Positions 21,614 through 29,856 of a stretch of DNA of 43,575 nucleotides are shown here, piece after piece; within the stretch, counting starts at the first letter, position 1, and the number at the start of each line of letters is the position of its first letter. The position numbers were made by a program, and so were the translations under genes. The notes under the pieces are model-generated. The model saw nothing but the letters and a program-made list of their open reading frames with translations, ran no database searches and was not told the origin of the DNA. Source of the stretch: JAGGAG01 sp031402225. GTDB lineage: Bacteria; Gemmatimonadota; Gemmatimonadetes; Gemmatimonadales; GWC2-71-9. The stretch lies in NCBI GenBank assembly GCA_031402225.1, contig JANNSD010000060.1, positions 1 through 43,575 on the forward strand, given 5' to 3'.

Positions 21614-22164
21614 GGCTTGCGGCCGAAGTCGATGCCGGGTGCCGCCGCGTCGGCGGCGTCCGTCAGGCCGAAGAATTCGCGCGGGCCAATGCCGAAGGGA
21701 CCGGCGATCAGGTTGGAGGGAAACTGCGCGACCTTGGTGTTGAGGTCGCGCACCACCGCGTTGTAGTAGCGGCGGGCGTTCTGGATGTGATCCTCGATTT
21801 CCGAGAGCGAACGCTGCAAAGCGAGAAAACTCTCCCCGGCCTTGAGGTCGGGATACGCCTCCGCCAGCGCAAAGACCTGGCGCACGGCGCCGCTCAGCTC
21901 GCCCTCCGCGGTGCCGCTCGCCGCCGGCCCGCTGGCGGCGGTGGCGCGGTTCCGGGCCGCCACGACCGCCTCGATCGTGCCCCGTTCGTAGCCGGCATGT
22001 CCCTTCACCGTCTCCACCAGCCGCGGCACCAGGTCGTGCCGCCGCTTGAGCTGCACGTCGATGTCGGCCCAGGCGCCGTTCGCGAGCAGGCGCAGCCGAG
22101 TCAGCGCATTGTAGGCGAAGATGCCATACAGGATGGTCGCCGCCAGTACCGCCAGTACAATCAC
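21610..22164 (-). CDS. lemA: LemA family protein
   Basis: A 184-residue LemA protein with an N-terminal membrane anchor (IVLAVLAATILYGIFAYN) and a helical domain carrying the family signature (NGAWADIDVQLKRRHDLVP, LVETVKGHAGYE, RSLSEIEDHIQNARRYYNA, NTKVAQFPSNLIA). It starts with GTG at 22164 behind GGGAGG. The stop overlaps the start of the DUF2207 gene. The molecular role of LemA proteins is unknown. Confidence 0.93.
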   Translation of the reverse strand: MIVLAVLAATILYGIFAYNALTRLRLLANGAWADIDVQLKRRHDLVPRLVETVKGHAGYERGTIEAVVAARNRATAASGPAASGTAEGELSGAVRQVFALAEAYPDLKAGESFLALQRSLSEIEDHIQNARRYYNAVVRDLNTKVAQFPSNLIAGPFGIGPREFFGLTDAADAAAPGIDFGRKP

Positions 22165-22177
22165 GCGCGCCTCCCGG

Positions 22178-23134
22178 TCAGGACGAGCTCAGTGGTACCA
22201 GCCCCGCCTCGATGCTTGCCCGGCGCGGTTCCAGGAACGGCGGCAAGGCCAGCCGGGCACCAAGCTGTTCGACCGATTCATCGGCCGCGAACCCGGGCCC
22301 ATCAGTGGCCAGTTCGAACAGGATCCCGTTGGGCTCGCGGAAGTACAGCGACCGGAAATAGAATCGATCGACTATTCCGGAGTTGGGAACGCCCGCACGC
22401 TGCAGCCGATCGAGCCACTCGTGCTGCGCTGCGTCATCCTTGGTGCGGAACGCAATGTGATGCACCCCGCCCCGGCCCTGACGCGCCATCGGCAGCGCGC
22501 GCCGCTCCTCGAGTCGAAGCTCCCCTGCCGCACCCGATACGCCGAGGCGGAGCACCAGGTCGCGGCCGCCGGCCGCCTCAGCCTCGCTGATCGCGCTGAA
22601 GCCGAGGATGTCGGTCAGCACCGCCATCGTCGAGTCTGCTTTCCGCAGTGTGAGGGTCACCGGACCCAGCCCGCGGATCGCTTCCGCCTTGCTCACGCCA
22701 CCGGCCGTCCAGGGTACCGCTGCCGGTGGAGTCGCCGGCTCGTCCGTGGCCACCAGCGCCAGGCGCTGGCCCTCGAGATCGGTGAAGTGGAGTGTCGGCC
22801 GGCCATTGACTAGCGTCGTCGGGTCGTGCGGCACGCGCCGCGCCGTGAGGCGCTCCTCCCACCACGGGAGCGCGTCCGCCGGCACCCGGAGCCCGATGCG
22901 GGAAATGTCGCTCACGCCTGCCTGGTGCGACGCGGCGCGCGGCCAGTCGAAAAAGGTGACGTCGGTGCCGGGCGTGCCCTGCGCATCGGCGTAGAAGAGG
23001 TGATAGGCGGACACGTCGTCCTGGTTTACCGTCTTCTTCACCAGGCGCAGGCCCAGCACGTCGCGGTAGAAGTCCAGGTTCGCGGGCGCGTCACCGGTGA
23101 TGGCGGTGACATGATGCAGGCCAAGCAGGGTCAT
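22178..23134 (-). CDS. Ring-cleaving dioxygenase of the VOC (glyoxalase) superfamily
   Basis: A 318-residue two-module VOC protein similar to the MhqO/MhqA-type ring-cleaving dioxygenases. Each half has the expected start and end: LLGLHHVTAITGDAPANLDFYRD and LHFTDLEGQRLAL in the first, VTLTLRKADSTMAVLTDILGF, GGVHHIAF and NGILFELATDGPGF in the second. His in LHH, His in VHH and Glu in FELAT are the likely metal ligands. Characterised relatives handle hydroquinone- and quinone-type compounds; substrate here is unknown. It ends 13 bases before lemA and may be co-transcribed with it, but no functional link is evident. Confidence 0.88.
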   Translation of the reverse strand: MTLLGLHHVTAITGDAPANLDFYRDVLGLRLVKKTVNQDDVSAYHLFYADAQGTPGTDVTFFDWPRAASHQAGVSDISRIGLRVPADALPWWEERLTARRVPHDPTTLVNGRPTLHFTDLEGQRLALVATDEPATPPAAVPWTAGGVSKAEAIRGLGPVTLTLRKADSTMAVLTDILGFSAISEAEAAGGRDLVLRLGVSGAAGELRLEERRALPMARQGRGGVHHIAFRTKDDAAQHEWLDRLQRAGVPNSGIVDRFYFRSLYFREPNGILFELATDGPGFAADESVEQLGARLALPPFLEPRRASIEAGLVPLSSS

Positions 23135-23193
23135 GGTACGGTCCGGTGCGGGATGCCTGAAGCATATCGCACTTGCCGCTGGTGCGCCCCGAC

Positions 23194-25140
23194 CTACCGC
23201 CGCGTGAACCGGTACACGTGCCGGAACCCGAACGCCCCGCCCACGGGCTTCGTCTCCTTGAGCAGGGTGAAGCTGGTCGGCGTCAGCGTGAGCGTCTCCC
23301 GAAAGAGCGCCGGCGCGTCGTCGTCCTCGCCCATTCCCTCAAGCACCAGTGTCTGCCCCCGGGTGGCGGCATCGGCGGTCCGCGACACCACCGTGAATCG
23401 CTGCGGCAGCGAATCGGTCACCCCGCCCCACTCCACCGCTGTCAACGGCGGATCGGCGACGAAACGATCCCGTGAGGTCACCGTCTTGCCGGGGCCGTCG
23501 TCGTACACGAAGTACATCTGCACGTCGCTCGAGTCCGCGGCCCAGGTCACCGACAGCGTGGTGGGCAGGGTGACGCGACGGTCCGGGTTGCGGTAGTCCT
23601 TGTATTCGAGCGTGCCGGTCCACTCGCCCACGAGCGCGCGATACAACTCCGTCCGGGGCCCACGGGTCAGCGCCAGCACCGCTTCCAGCTCGGTATCGAC
23701 GCCCGCGGCGATATCGCGCACCGAAGGCGCCACCACGACATCGGGAACGAGGCCGGCATCCGGCTGGGAATCCGTCGGGAACTGCGCGATGAGCGGCAGG
23801 TCCACCTCAATCCCCGAGTTGGGCAGCCGAAGGAAGTAGAAGGCACCGCCATTGATGCCCCGCCGGTTGCCGCCGGTCGGTTGGCCCACCAGCGTGCCGA
23901 GGTGCGCGTTCAGCACGGTGCTGGCGAACTCGAAGGTGGCGGAGCTGTTCTCCGGGCCCACGAGCACCCAGAGGTTGCCGCGATATCGCGGCGCCGCGGG
24001 CTGCAGTACGCTGCCCTCCGCGGACTCGTCATACCTGGTCATGCGGTAGAAGCCCGGACGCGTTGCTGACGGCGTCGCCGCGGTGCCCCAGTCATCGAAG
24101 CTGCGGTCCCAGGTATCGAGGTAGGGCCGGAGGCTGGTGGGGATACGCTGGTATCGGGTAAACCGCCCGGACTGCGCCAGCACCAGCGGCCGGTCGATCA
24201 AGTGGCGGATGATCACGTCACCCACGCTCGATCCGCCCTCGTTGCCGCGCAGGTCGATCACCAGGTTGGGCGTCCCGCGCAATACGAGCTCGTCGAACGT
24301 GCGTTGAATGAAGCCTTCCCAGTCCCAATGATTGTTGTACGTCACCCAGGTGGGCATGGTGAGCACTGCGGTGCGGTGGTCCAGCTGCCGCAGGGTCCAC
24401 GGCGGAGTCAACGAGTCCTGTCCCAGACTGCCAACCGAGTCGGCCACCGCACGGCGCGCGGAATCGCTCACCGGTGGCAGTGACACCGTGCGCACCGAGC
24501 CATCGGGCGAGCGCAGCTGGAAGCGCCAGTCGCCGGGCGCAGCGGGATACAGCAGGGGAAAGTAGGTGTCGAACGCGCTGTGCCGCTCCGCCTCCAGCAC
24601 CTCGAGGTTGGCCACCCGCTTCGCATCATTGCCGCCATCAGCGCGGGACAGGGGGAGCAACGCTCGCAGGATCTCGGCCGCCGGCACGTCGTTGATCGAG
24701 AGCACTTCGGTGCCGCGACTGATGGTGGCGGCAGTCGATACGCTACGGGTCACGATCATCCTCCCATCGATCCACCGGAAGTAGAACGGCACCCGCCCAC
24801 CGGCGGTGACCACTTCGTCGAGCACCGCGCCCTGCTGGTTGTAGGGATTGGGAAAAGTGTGACCGCACTCGATCAGGTTCAGGAAGCGCGCGTGGACCAC
24901 GAACGCTTCCGCCCGCGTCTGGTCCCGGCCGAGCTGGGTGTTCATGGTGTCGAACCGGGCCGCCATCTGGACGGGAGTGTTGTACCGGTACAGGCCGGGA
25001 TGGATCGCCTCGAACGCCTGGCGGAGGATCTGCCCGTCGGCCTGCAGGGCCGCCGCTGACAGCCTGGGGCTGGGTGCCTGGGCCCGTCCGGGACCGGCGA
25101 GGGCGAGCAGCATGACCAGCAGGGCCGAACGGATGCGCAT
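23194..25140 (-). CDS. Secreted S41-family peptidase-like protein
   Basis: A 648-residue secreted protein with a signal peptide (ALLVMLLALAGPGRAQ) and an S41 (C-terminal processing peptidase-like) fold. The nucleophile region is VGPENSSATFEFAS, with the Ser in the SAT position, preceded by LVIDLRGNEGGSS and followed by GTLVGQPTGG. Residues about 60-200 form the N-terminal cap (IHPGLYRYNTP, ECGHTFPNPYNQ). The last 100 residues form a separate beta-rich domain. The start at 25140 gives the clean signal peptide; the frame is open to 25245. No PDZ-type motif is obvious. The substrate is unknown. Confidence 0.85.
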   Translation of the reverse strand: MRIRSALLVMLLALAGPGRAQAPSPRLSAAALQADGQILRQAFEAIHPGLYRYNTPVQMAARFDTMNTQLGRDQTRAEAFVVHARFLNLIECGHTFPNPYNQQGAVLDEVVTAGGRVPFYFRWIDGRMIVTRSVSTAATISRGTEVLSINDVPAAEILRALLPLSRADGGNDAKRVANLEVLEAERHSAFDTYFPLLYPAAPGDWRFQLRSPDGSVRTVSLPPVSDSARRAVADSVGSLGQDSLTPPWTLRQLDHRTAVLTMPTWVTYNNHWDWEGFIQRTFDELVLRGTPNLVIDLRGNEGGSSVGDVIIRHLIDRPLVLAQSGRFTRYQRIPTSLRPYLDTWDRSFDDWGTAATPSATRPGFYRMTRYDESAEGSVLQPAAPRYRGNLWVLVGPENSSATFEFASTVLNAHLGTLVGQPTGGNRRGINGGAFYFLRLPNSGIEVDLPLIAQFPTDSQPDAGLVPDVVVAPSVRDIAAGVDTELEAVLALTRGPRTELYRALVGEWTGTLEYKDYRNPDRRVTLPTTLSVTWAADSSDVQMYFVYDDGPGKTVTSRDRFVADPPLTAVEWGGVTDSLPQRFTVVSRTADAATRGQTLVLEGMGEDDDAPALFRETLTLTPTSFTLLKETKPVGGAFGFRHVYRFTRR

Positions 25141-25298
25141 GGCAGCTTGAACCGTGTTGGGGACCGTCCATGCTACCCCCCTACCCCTGTTTGTGCGTCT
25201 GGCGGCGCCGATCAGGAGCAGGAGGGAGCGGGGGCCGAGTTGCATGCGCCGGGAATATAGGGGACGGCAGTGGCCGGGCCCGGGAGCGGTAGCAATCG

Positions 25299-25370
25299 TA
25301 TTACTAATATTTTTATTACACAGCTAGCGCTGTATCGAATACCGGTTGCATAATAAATATATTAGTAATA
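25299..25370. repeat. AT-rich inverted repeat upstream of the ATPase gene
   Basis: A 20-base arm at 25299-25318 is matched in inverted orientation at 25351-25370 with a single mismatch. Each outer part is a perfect 12-base match, TATTACTAATAT and its complement. Between them is a smaller palindrome, ACAGC/GCTGT. The arms are nearly pure A/T in a GC-rich genome, and the second ends 10 bases before the ATPase start codon. Confidence 0.75.
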
Positions 25371-25380
25371 ACCTTACTAC

Positions 25381-26613
25381 ATGAAGCGTCCGCCGCCGAT
25401 GCCCCCCGTCAATCCCTTCCGCATCGGCGGCGTGGTCTCCGATGCGTTCTTCACCAACCGGGCCGATGAACTGCGCCGCCTCGAGAAGGCCCTCCTCTCG
25501 CCCGGGGACAAGCTCCTCCTCTTCGGCCCCAGGCGCATGGGTAAGAGCTCCACGCTCGATCGCGCCATTGCCAATGTCACGGCGCGGAAGGGTGTGGCCT
25601 TCCGGGCCGACCTCTCTGGGGCCACGACCGTCACCGACATCGCCAACCGGATCCTGCAGGCGGCGAGTCGCGCGATCGGACGCCGCTGGCAGGACGTGCT
25701 GGGCACCTTTCTCAAGGCGCTGACCCTCAAGGTGAGCCTGTCGCTGGATCCCGTGACCGGCCTGGCGCTGCCGAGCCTGAGCGTCGAAGGCCGCACCGAC
25801 ACGCTCGAGGACCAGCGCGCCAGCCTGGCCCGCGTCCTCGACACCATTGACCGGGTGGCACAGCAGCGAAAGGCTCGCGTCGGCATCGTCCTCGACGAGT
25901 TCCAGACCATCGCGCGCTTCGGCGGTGAGGGCGCCGAGTGGCACCTGCGGGGCATCATCGAGCGCCACCAGCATGTCGCATACGTCGGCGCCGGATCCGA
26001 GCTGTCGCTGCTCGCCGCCATGCAGGGCGAGGGCCGGGCGTTCTACAAGCTGTTTCGTCCGCTCCATCTCGGCCCCATCGACCCGGAGCACCTCGCGCGC
26101 TGGATCGACGATCGGCTCAGCGCGGCCGGCGTCCCGTCCGGTGGCATCGGCGCGCGCGTCGTGGCCATGGCCGGACCGCGCACCCGCGACATCGTGGAGC
26201 TCGCGCGCTCCGTCTACGATGTGGCCGCCCCCGTCGGCGCCGTCACTGACACCACCCTCGACGACGCCCTGCGGGAGCTGCTCGGCACCTATGGTGAATC
26301 ATTCCGGCGGCAGTGGGATGACCTTCCACCCAGTCAGCAGAATGTGCTCCGGGCCGTGGCGGTTGGCGAGTCGAAGCTCTACAGCCGCCCAAGTCTCCTG
26401 CGCTTCGGGTTACGCAGCTCCGCGGAGGTGGCCCAGGCTGTCGAGTGGCTGGAGAAACGGGAAATCCTCACGCGGAGCGGCAAGGTCGTGAGCTTCGACA
26501 ACCCGCTCCTCCAGGCCTGGGTCGCGGAGCACGCGCTTCCCGATGTCGGCATAATCGACTCGACCCATGACATCGTGCAGCGCCTCCAGGCACCACCGCC
26601 GAAGGACCAGTAG
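25381..26613 (+). CDS. AAA/STAND-like ATPase with C-terminal winged helix
   Basis: A 410-residue P-loop ATPase of the archaeal-ATPase/STAND type. The N-terminus has the typical NPFRIGGVVSDAFFTNRADEL lead, Walker A is GPRRMGKSS (residues 49-57), Walker B is GIVLDEFQ (near 172), and YVGAGSE is a sensor-1-like strand. The last third carries a winged-helix-like domain (LPPSQQNVLRAVAVGESKLYS, AVEWLEKREILTRSGKVVSFDNPLLQAWV). Such proteins are scattered and often mobile, with roles in regulation or defence, none established here. No Shine-Dalgarno precedes the ATG at 25381, which lies just after the AT-rich inverted repeat, so a leaderless message is possible. Confidence 0.85.
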   Translation: MKRPPPMPPVNPFRIGGVVSDAFFTNRADELRRLEKALLSPGDKLLLFGPRRMGKSSTLDRAIANVTARKGVAFRADLSGATTVTDIANRILQAASRAIGRRWQDVLGTFLKALTLKVSLSLDPVTGLALPSLSVEGRTDTLEDQRASLARVLDTIDRVAQQRKARVGIVLDEFQTIARFGGEGAEWHLRGIIERHQHVAYVGAGSELSLLAAMQGEGRAFYKLFRPLHLGPIDPEHLARWIDDRLSAAGVPSGGIGARVVAMAGPRTRDIVELARSVYDVAAPVGAVTDTTLDDALRELLGTYGESFRRQWDDLPPSQQNVLRAVAVGESKLYSRPSLLRFGLRSSAEVAQAVEWLEKREILTRSGKVVSFDNPLLQAWVAEHALPDVGIIDSTHDIVQRLQAPPPKDQ

Positions 26614-26652
26614 CGCCACGTCGCCCGCTCTTCCCCGTCTTCCGCAGCTCCC

Positions 26653-27885
26653 TCACCCCCGCACGCTGATCTCCACCCCCGCCTCCTGGAGGCGACGCAC
26701 GAGCACCGTACCCAGCGCAGTGGCCGGCGTCAGGACGCCGCCACGCCCGGGCCCACCCGGCAGCGCGTCACGCTCGAGCGCCAGGCAAAGCGCCGATTCG
26801 CAGACGAACCGGACGGTGGCCCGGTTGGACGGATCGCCCCGATGGAAGATGCTGCCGCGCACCTGCACGCCGCCTTCCCCGATCGCCACATGCTCTGAGC
26901 GAAACCATCCGTGATTCATCGAGCGCTCCGACGGGCCACTCCCCGGCGCCGGAACCAGCGGGCGCAGCACCCGTCGAGTCCACCGCCGCGCCAGCGCACC
27001 ATTGATCGCCGCGAGCGCCAGGGACATTGCCATCGCCTTCGCTCGCGCAAACGGCCGGTCGAACTTCGCGAACTCCTGGAAGACGAACTCGGGGCCGTAG
27101 GATTCGCCCCATGCAGCGAACAGCGCAGCGCTGCGACGAACCACGCGCGTATCGGTGAGCGCCACCAGTGACGGACCCACCCATGCATCGATGTCGGCAT
27201 CGTAGTGCAGGCCTCGCACGTCGCCACTGCGCTTGGCGACCGCGGGGCTCCAGCTCCCGGGCGGATTGAGCAGGAAGGGGTCGGCCATCCGGCTGGTGAG
27301 TCCCAACTCCTGCCACTGGATTGCCGTGGCGATGGTGCCGCCATTGAGGCCGCCGGCCATGCGGAAGTAGGCCCGGGCCCTAGTGCAGGGCGTGCCGTAC
27401 CGCTGCTGGAGTTCGCGGGCCACGAGCAGGGTGCCAAGGTCGGCGGGGACGGAATCGAAGCCGCAGAAGGGAACGATACGAGTGCCGCTGCGCGCGGCGT
27501 CGGCATGGTGCCGGTCGATGAGGTCGCGCACCCAGGCGGTCTCGCCCGAGATGTCCACGTAGTCGGCGCCGAGGCGGACACACGCGTTGACCACGCCATT
27601 GCCATAGGTGGCAAACGGGCCTGCGGTGCTGAGCAGTACGCGCGTACTCGCGACCATGCGGTCGAGGGCTGGCTGGTCGGCACCATCGGCCACCAGGACA
27701 TCCACCTGCCCGTGCGCGACACCAAGCGACGCGCGGACCACCTCCAGCCTTCCCCGGTCGCGCCCCGCGATGGCCCAGCGCGTACCCGCCGGGGCGTGCG
27801 CCGCGAAGTAAGCCGCCGTCTGCCGACCGGTGAATCCGCTCGCGCCGTATAGCACTACGTCGTACGGTCGACTCGAATCGCTCAC
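26653..27885 (-). CDS. Saccharopine dehydrogenase-like / trans-acting enoyl reductase family protein
   Basis: About 410 residues with a Rossmann N-terminus (YDVVLYGASGFTGRQTAAYF, GxSGFTG dinucleotide motif), then TRWAIAGRDRGRLE, STAGPFATYGNGVVNACVRLGADYVDISGE and VPFCGFDSVPADLGTLLV, all typical of the saccharopine dehydrogenase-like group that includes mycobacterial trans-acting enoyl reductases. The start is taken as GTG at 27885, which gives the family N-terminus; the frame continues to 27942 into the next gene's end without support. Most relatives act on lipid or polyketide intermediates, but no biosynthetic cluster is present here. Confidence 0.85.
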   Translation of the reverse strand: MSDSSRPYDVVLYGASGFTGRQTAAYFAAHAPAGTRWAIAGRDRGRLEVVRASLGVAHGQVDVLVADGADQPALDRMVASTRVLLSTAGPFATYGNGVVNACVRLGADYVDISGETAWVRDLIDRHHADAARSGTRIVPFCGFDSVPADLGTLLVARELQQRYGTPCTRARAYFRMAGGLNGGTIATAIQWQELGLTSRMADPFLLNPPGSWSPAVAKRSGDVRGLHYDADIDAWVGPSLVALTDTRVVRRSAALFAAWGESYGPEFVFQEFAKFDRPFARAKAMAMSLALAAINGALARRWTRRVLRPLVPAPGSGPSERSMNHGWFRSEHVAIGEGGVQVRGSIFHRGDPSNRATVRFVCESALCLALERDALPGGPGRGGVLTPATALGTVLVRRLQEAGVEISVRG

Positions 27886-27904
27886 GCCCGCATCCCTGCC
27901 GATT

Positions 27905-29149
27905 TCACGGGCTCTTGCCGGGTAGCGGAACCACGGCACCATTCTTCATCACGAAGCTGACCTGCTTGAGCGTCTGGATGTTGGTGAGCGGGTTGTCGGG
28001 CGTGGCGATGATGTCGGCGTACATCCCTGGCTGCAGCGTGCCCCGATACTTGTCCACACCCAGCAATCGGGTGGCGCTGGTCGTCATCGCCTTGAGGATT
28101 TCCGGCGCCGGAATGCCCGCCTCCACCCACGGGTCGATGCCGGTCATGGCATCCTGGCCGCGGGTCATCCCGGCCAGCTGATTGGTGGCGTCGGTGCCGT
28201 ACACCAGGATCACGCCCACCTTGTATGCCCGCGCCAGCCGGTCCACCCACTGGCGGTGATACTTGGTGGTGTCACCGTTGGCGAGATACTCCGTTCCCAC
28301 CAGCACCACGCCGTTCTGTTTCGCGATCAGCAGGTCGGCATCGGTCATGTCGAACCCATGCTCGATCGACGCGACCCCGGCTTCCGCTGCATTGTGGGCC
28401 CCCGGCTCGGTCCACGCATGCGCCGCCAGCTTCACCCCGGCCCGTGCGGCCTCGTTCTTCAGGAAGACGATGTCGTCGGTGGAGTAGATGTACTGCTGGT
28501 CGTCCACCACGATCTTGATGACGGTGGCGCCGTAGTGCACGTTCTCGCGCACCGCCTTGACCATCTCGTCGCGCGTGTCGGCGAAGTAGTACTCCGGTTC
28601 GGCCAGCCCCGGCTTGTCCGGCTGCAAGTGGAACTGGCCACCGTAGGGCGCAATGATGCGCCCTGCCGTGATCATCGTGGGGCCGGGGATCAAGCCACGC
28701 TGGATCGCCTTCCGCACCTGCACGCAGGCAAAGCGGCCCTCGTTGCCGATATCTCGAACGCTGGTAAAGCCGGCCTCGAGCATCGTCTTCGCGTTGACCA
28801 CACCCTGGATCGAGCGGTAGGCATCGGGATCCACCAGCGTCGTGAAGTAGTAGTTCCCGGCGTCGCGCTTCTCCTGCACGCCCATGCAGAGGTGCGTGTG
28901 GGCGTCGACGAGGCCCGGGGAGATGGTGGAGCGGGACAGGTCGATTACCGTGGCGCCCGACGGAATCTTCACGCTGCCACCGATCGCCGTGATCTTGCCG
29001 CCCTCGACCAGGATCACCTGGTGCTGTGCAATGGTGCCCGCGTCGGGATCCACCACGCGGCCCGCGCGAATCGCGGTGACCTGCGCCGCCACCAGCGTGG
29101 CATGCAGGGCGAGAGCCGGCAGGAGCAGGTGAACGGCACGGACGCGCAT
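27905..29149 (-). CDS. Secreted metal-dependent amidohydrolase
   Basis: A 414-residue amidohydrolase with a signal peptide (HLLLPALALHATLVAAQ). Metal-site residues are in order: VDAHTHL (HxH), a candidate carboxylated Lys in VIKIVVDD, His in LAAHAWTE, His in SIEHGFD, and Asp in VYGTDATN. The flanking beta-sandwich is present (IRAGRVVDPDAGTI and LQPGMYADIIATPDNPL). Relatives are imidazolonepropionase-like or Xaa-Pro dipeptidase-like hydrolases. The ATG at 29149 follows GGAGATGACC; two in-frame ATGs just upstream are possible. Function in peptide or cyclic-amide scavenging is inferred. Confidence 0.9.
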   Translation of the reverse strand: MRVRAVHLLLPALALHATLVAAQVTAIRAGRVVDPDAGTIAQHQVILVEGGKITAIGGSVKIPSGATVIDLSRSTISPGLVDAHTHLCMGVQEKRDAGNYYFTTLVDPDAYRSIQGVVNAKTMLEAGFTSVRDIGNEGRFACVQVRKAIQRGLIPGPTMITAGRIIAPYGGQFHLQPDKPGLAEPEYYFADTRDEMVKAVRENVHYGATVIKIVVDDQQYIYSTDDIVFLKNEAARAGVKLAAHAWTEPGAHNAAEAGVASIEHGFDMTDADLLIAKQNGVVLVGTEYLANGDTTKYHRQWVDRLARAYKVGVILVYGTDATNQLAGMTRGQDAMTGIDPWVEAGIPAPEILKAMTTSATRLLGVDKYRGTLQPGMYADIIATPDNPLTNIQTLKQVSFVMKNGAVVPLPGKSP

Positions 29150-29269
29150 GGTCATCTCCATGGAGGGGGCTGGGGATGAAGGATAGCTGATGGCACACCG
29201 TGGGCGCCGTGAGGTTGTATCTTGATCCTGGCGCATCGTCGCGCCTGGTGCATCCCATGGGAGAGAATG

Positions 29270-29806
29270 ATGACAGGGAACAGTGCAATCTTCGTGATGG
29301 GCCTGACGGTCCTGGCTGGCGGCACACCGGCCCCTTCCGGTAGCAAGCCGGAAGTGCAGGCCGTCCTGCGCAATACCAGCGGCGCCGAGGTGGGTAAGAT
29401 CGAGGTGAAGCAGGAGACCTACCGAGTACGCATCAAGGTCAGCGTACACAGCCTCCCGCAAGGCAAGCACGGATTGCACGTCCACGCCAACGGCACGTGC
29501 GGCACCCCCACCGACTCCGCGGGACCGTTCGCGGGCGCCGGCCCGCACTTTGATCCGCTGCGCACGAACTTCCACGCCGGCCCCAACGGCATCGGCCACG
29601 CTGGCGATCTCGGCAACGTCACCGTGGGTCCGGATGGCACCGGAAAGCTCGAGCTTACCGACCGCCGGATCGACCTGGGGTCCGACAGCACCAGCATCAT
29701 CGGCAAGGCCGTGGTGCTGCACGCCAACCCCGACAACATGGGCAACTCGCCGGCTAACGGTGGCTCGGGGGCACGACTTGCGTGCGCGGTGCTGGAGAAG
29801 GACTAG
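29270..29806 (+). CDS. sodC: Cu/Zn superoxide dismutase
   Basis: A 178-residue exported Cu/Zn SOD, which converts superoxide to hydrogen peroxide and oxygen in the periplasm. After a hydrophobic leader (AIFVMGLTVLAGG) come HGLHVHANGTCG with copper-ligand histidines and the first disulfide Cys, GAGPHFDP and NFHAGPNGIGHAGDLGN with further metal ligands, and VVLHANPDNMG followed by SGARLACAVL with the last His and second Cys. GGGAGAG precedes the ATG codons at 29267 and 29270; the latter has better spacing. It is divergent from the amidohydrolase. Confidence 0.92.
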   Translation: MTGNSAIFVMGLTVLAGGTPAPSGSKPEVQAVLRNTSGAEVGKIEVKQETYRVRIKVSVHSLPQGKHGLHVHANGTCGTPTDSAGPFAGAGPHFDPLRTNFHAGPNGIGHAGDLGNVTVGPDGTGKLELTDRRIDLGSDSTSIIGKAVVLHANPDNMGNSPANGGSGARLACAVLEKD

Positions 29807-29856
29807 GCGTCGTATCAACCTGCAACCTTTTGCTCGCCGCTTACGTCTAGCCGCGC

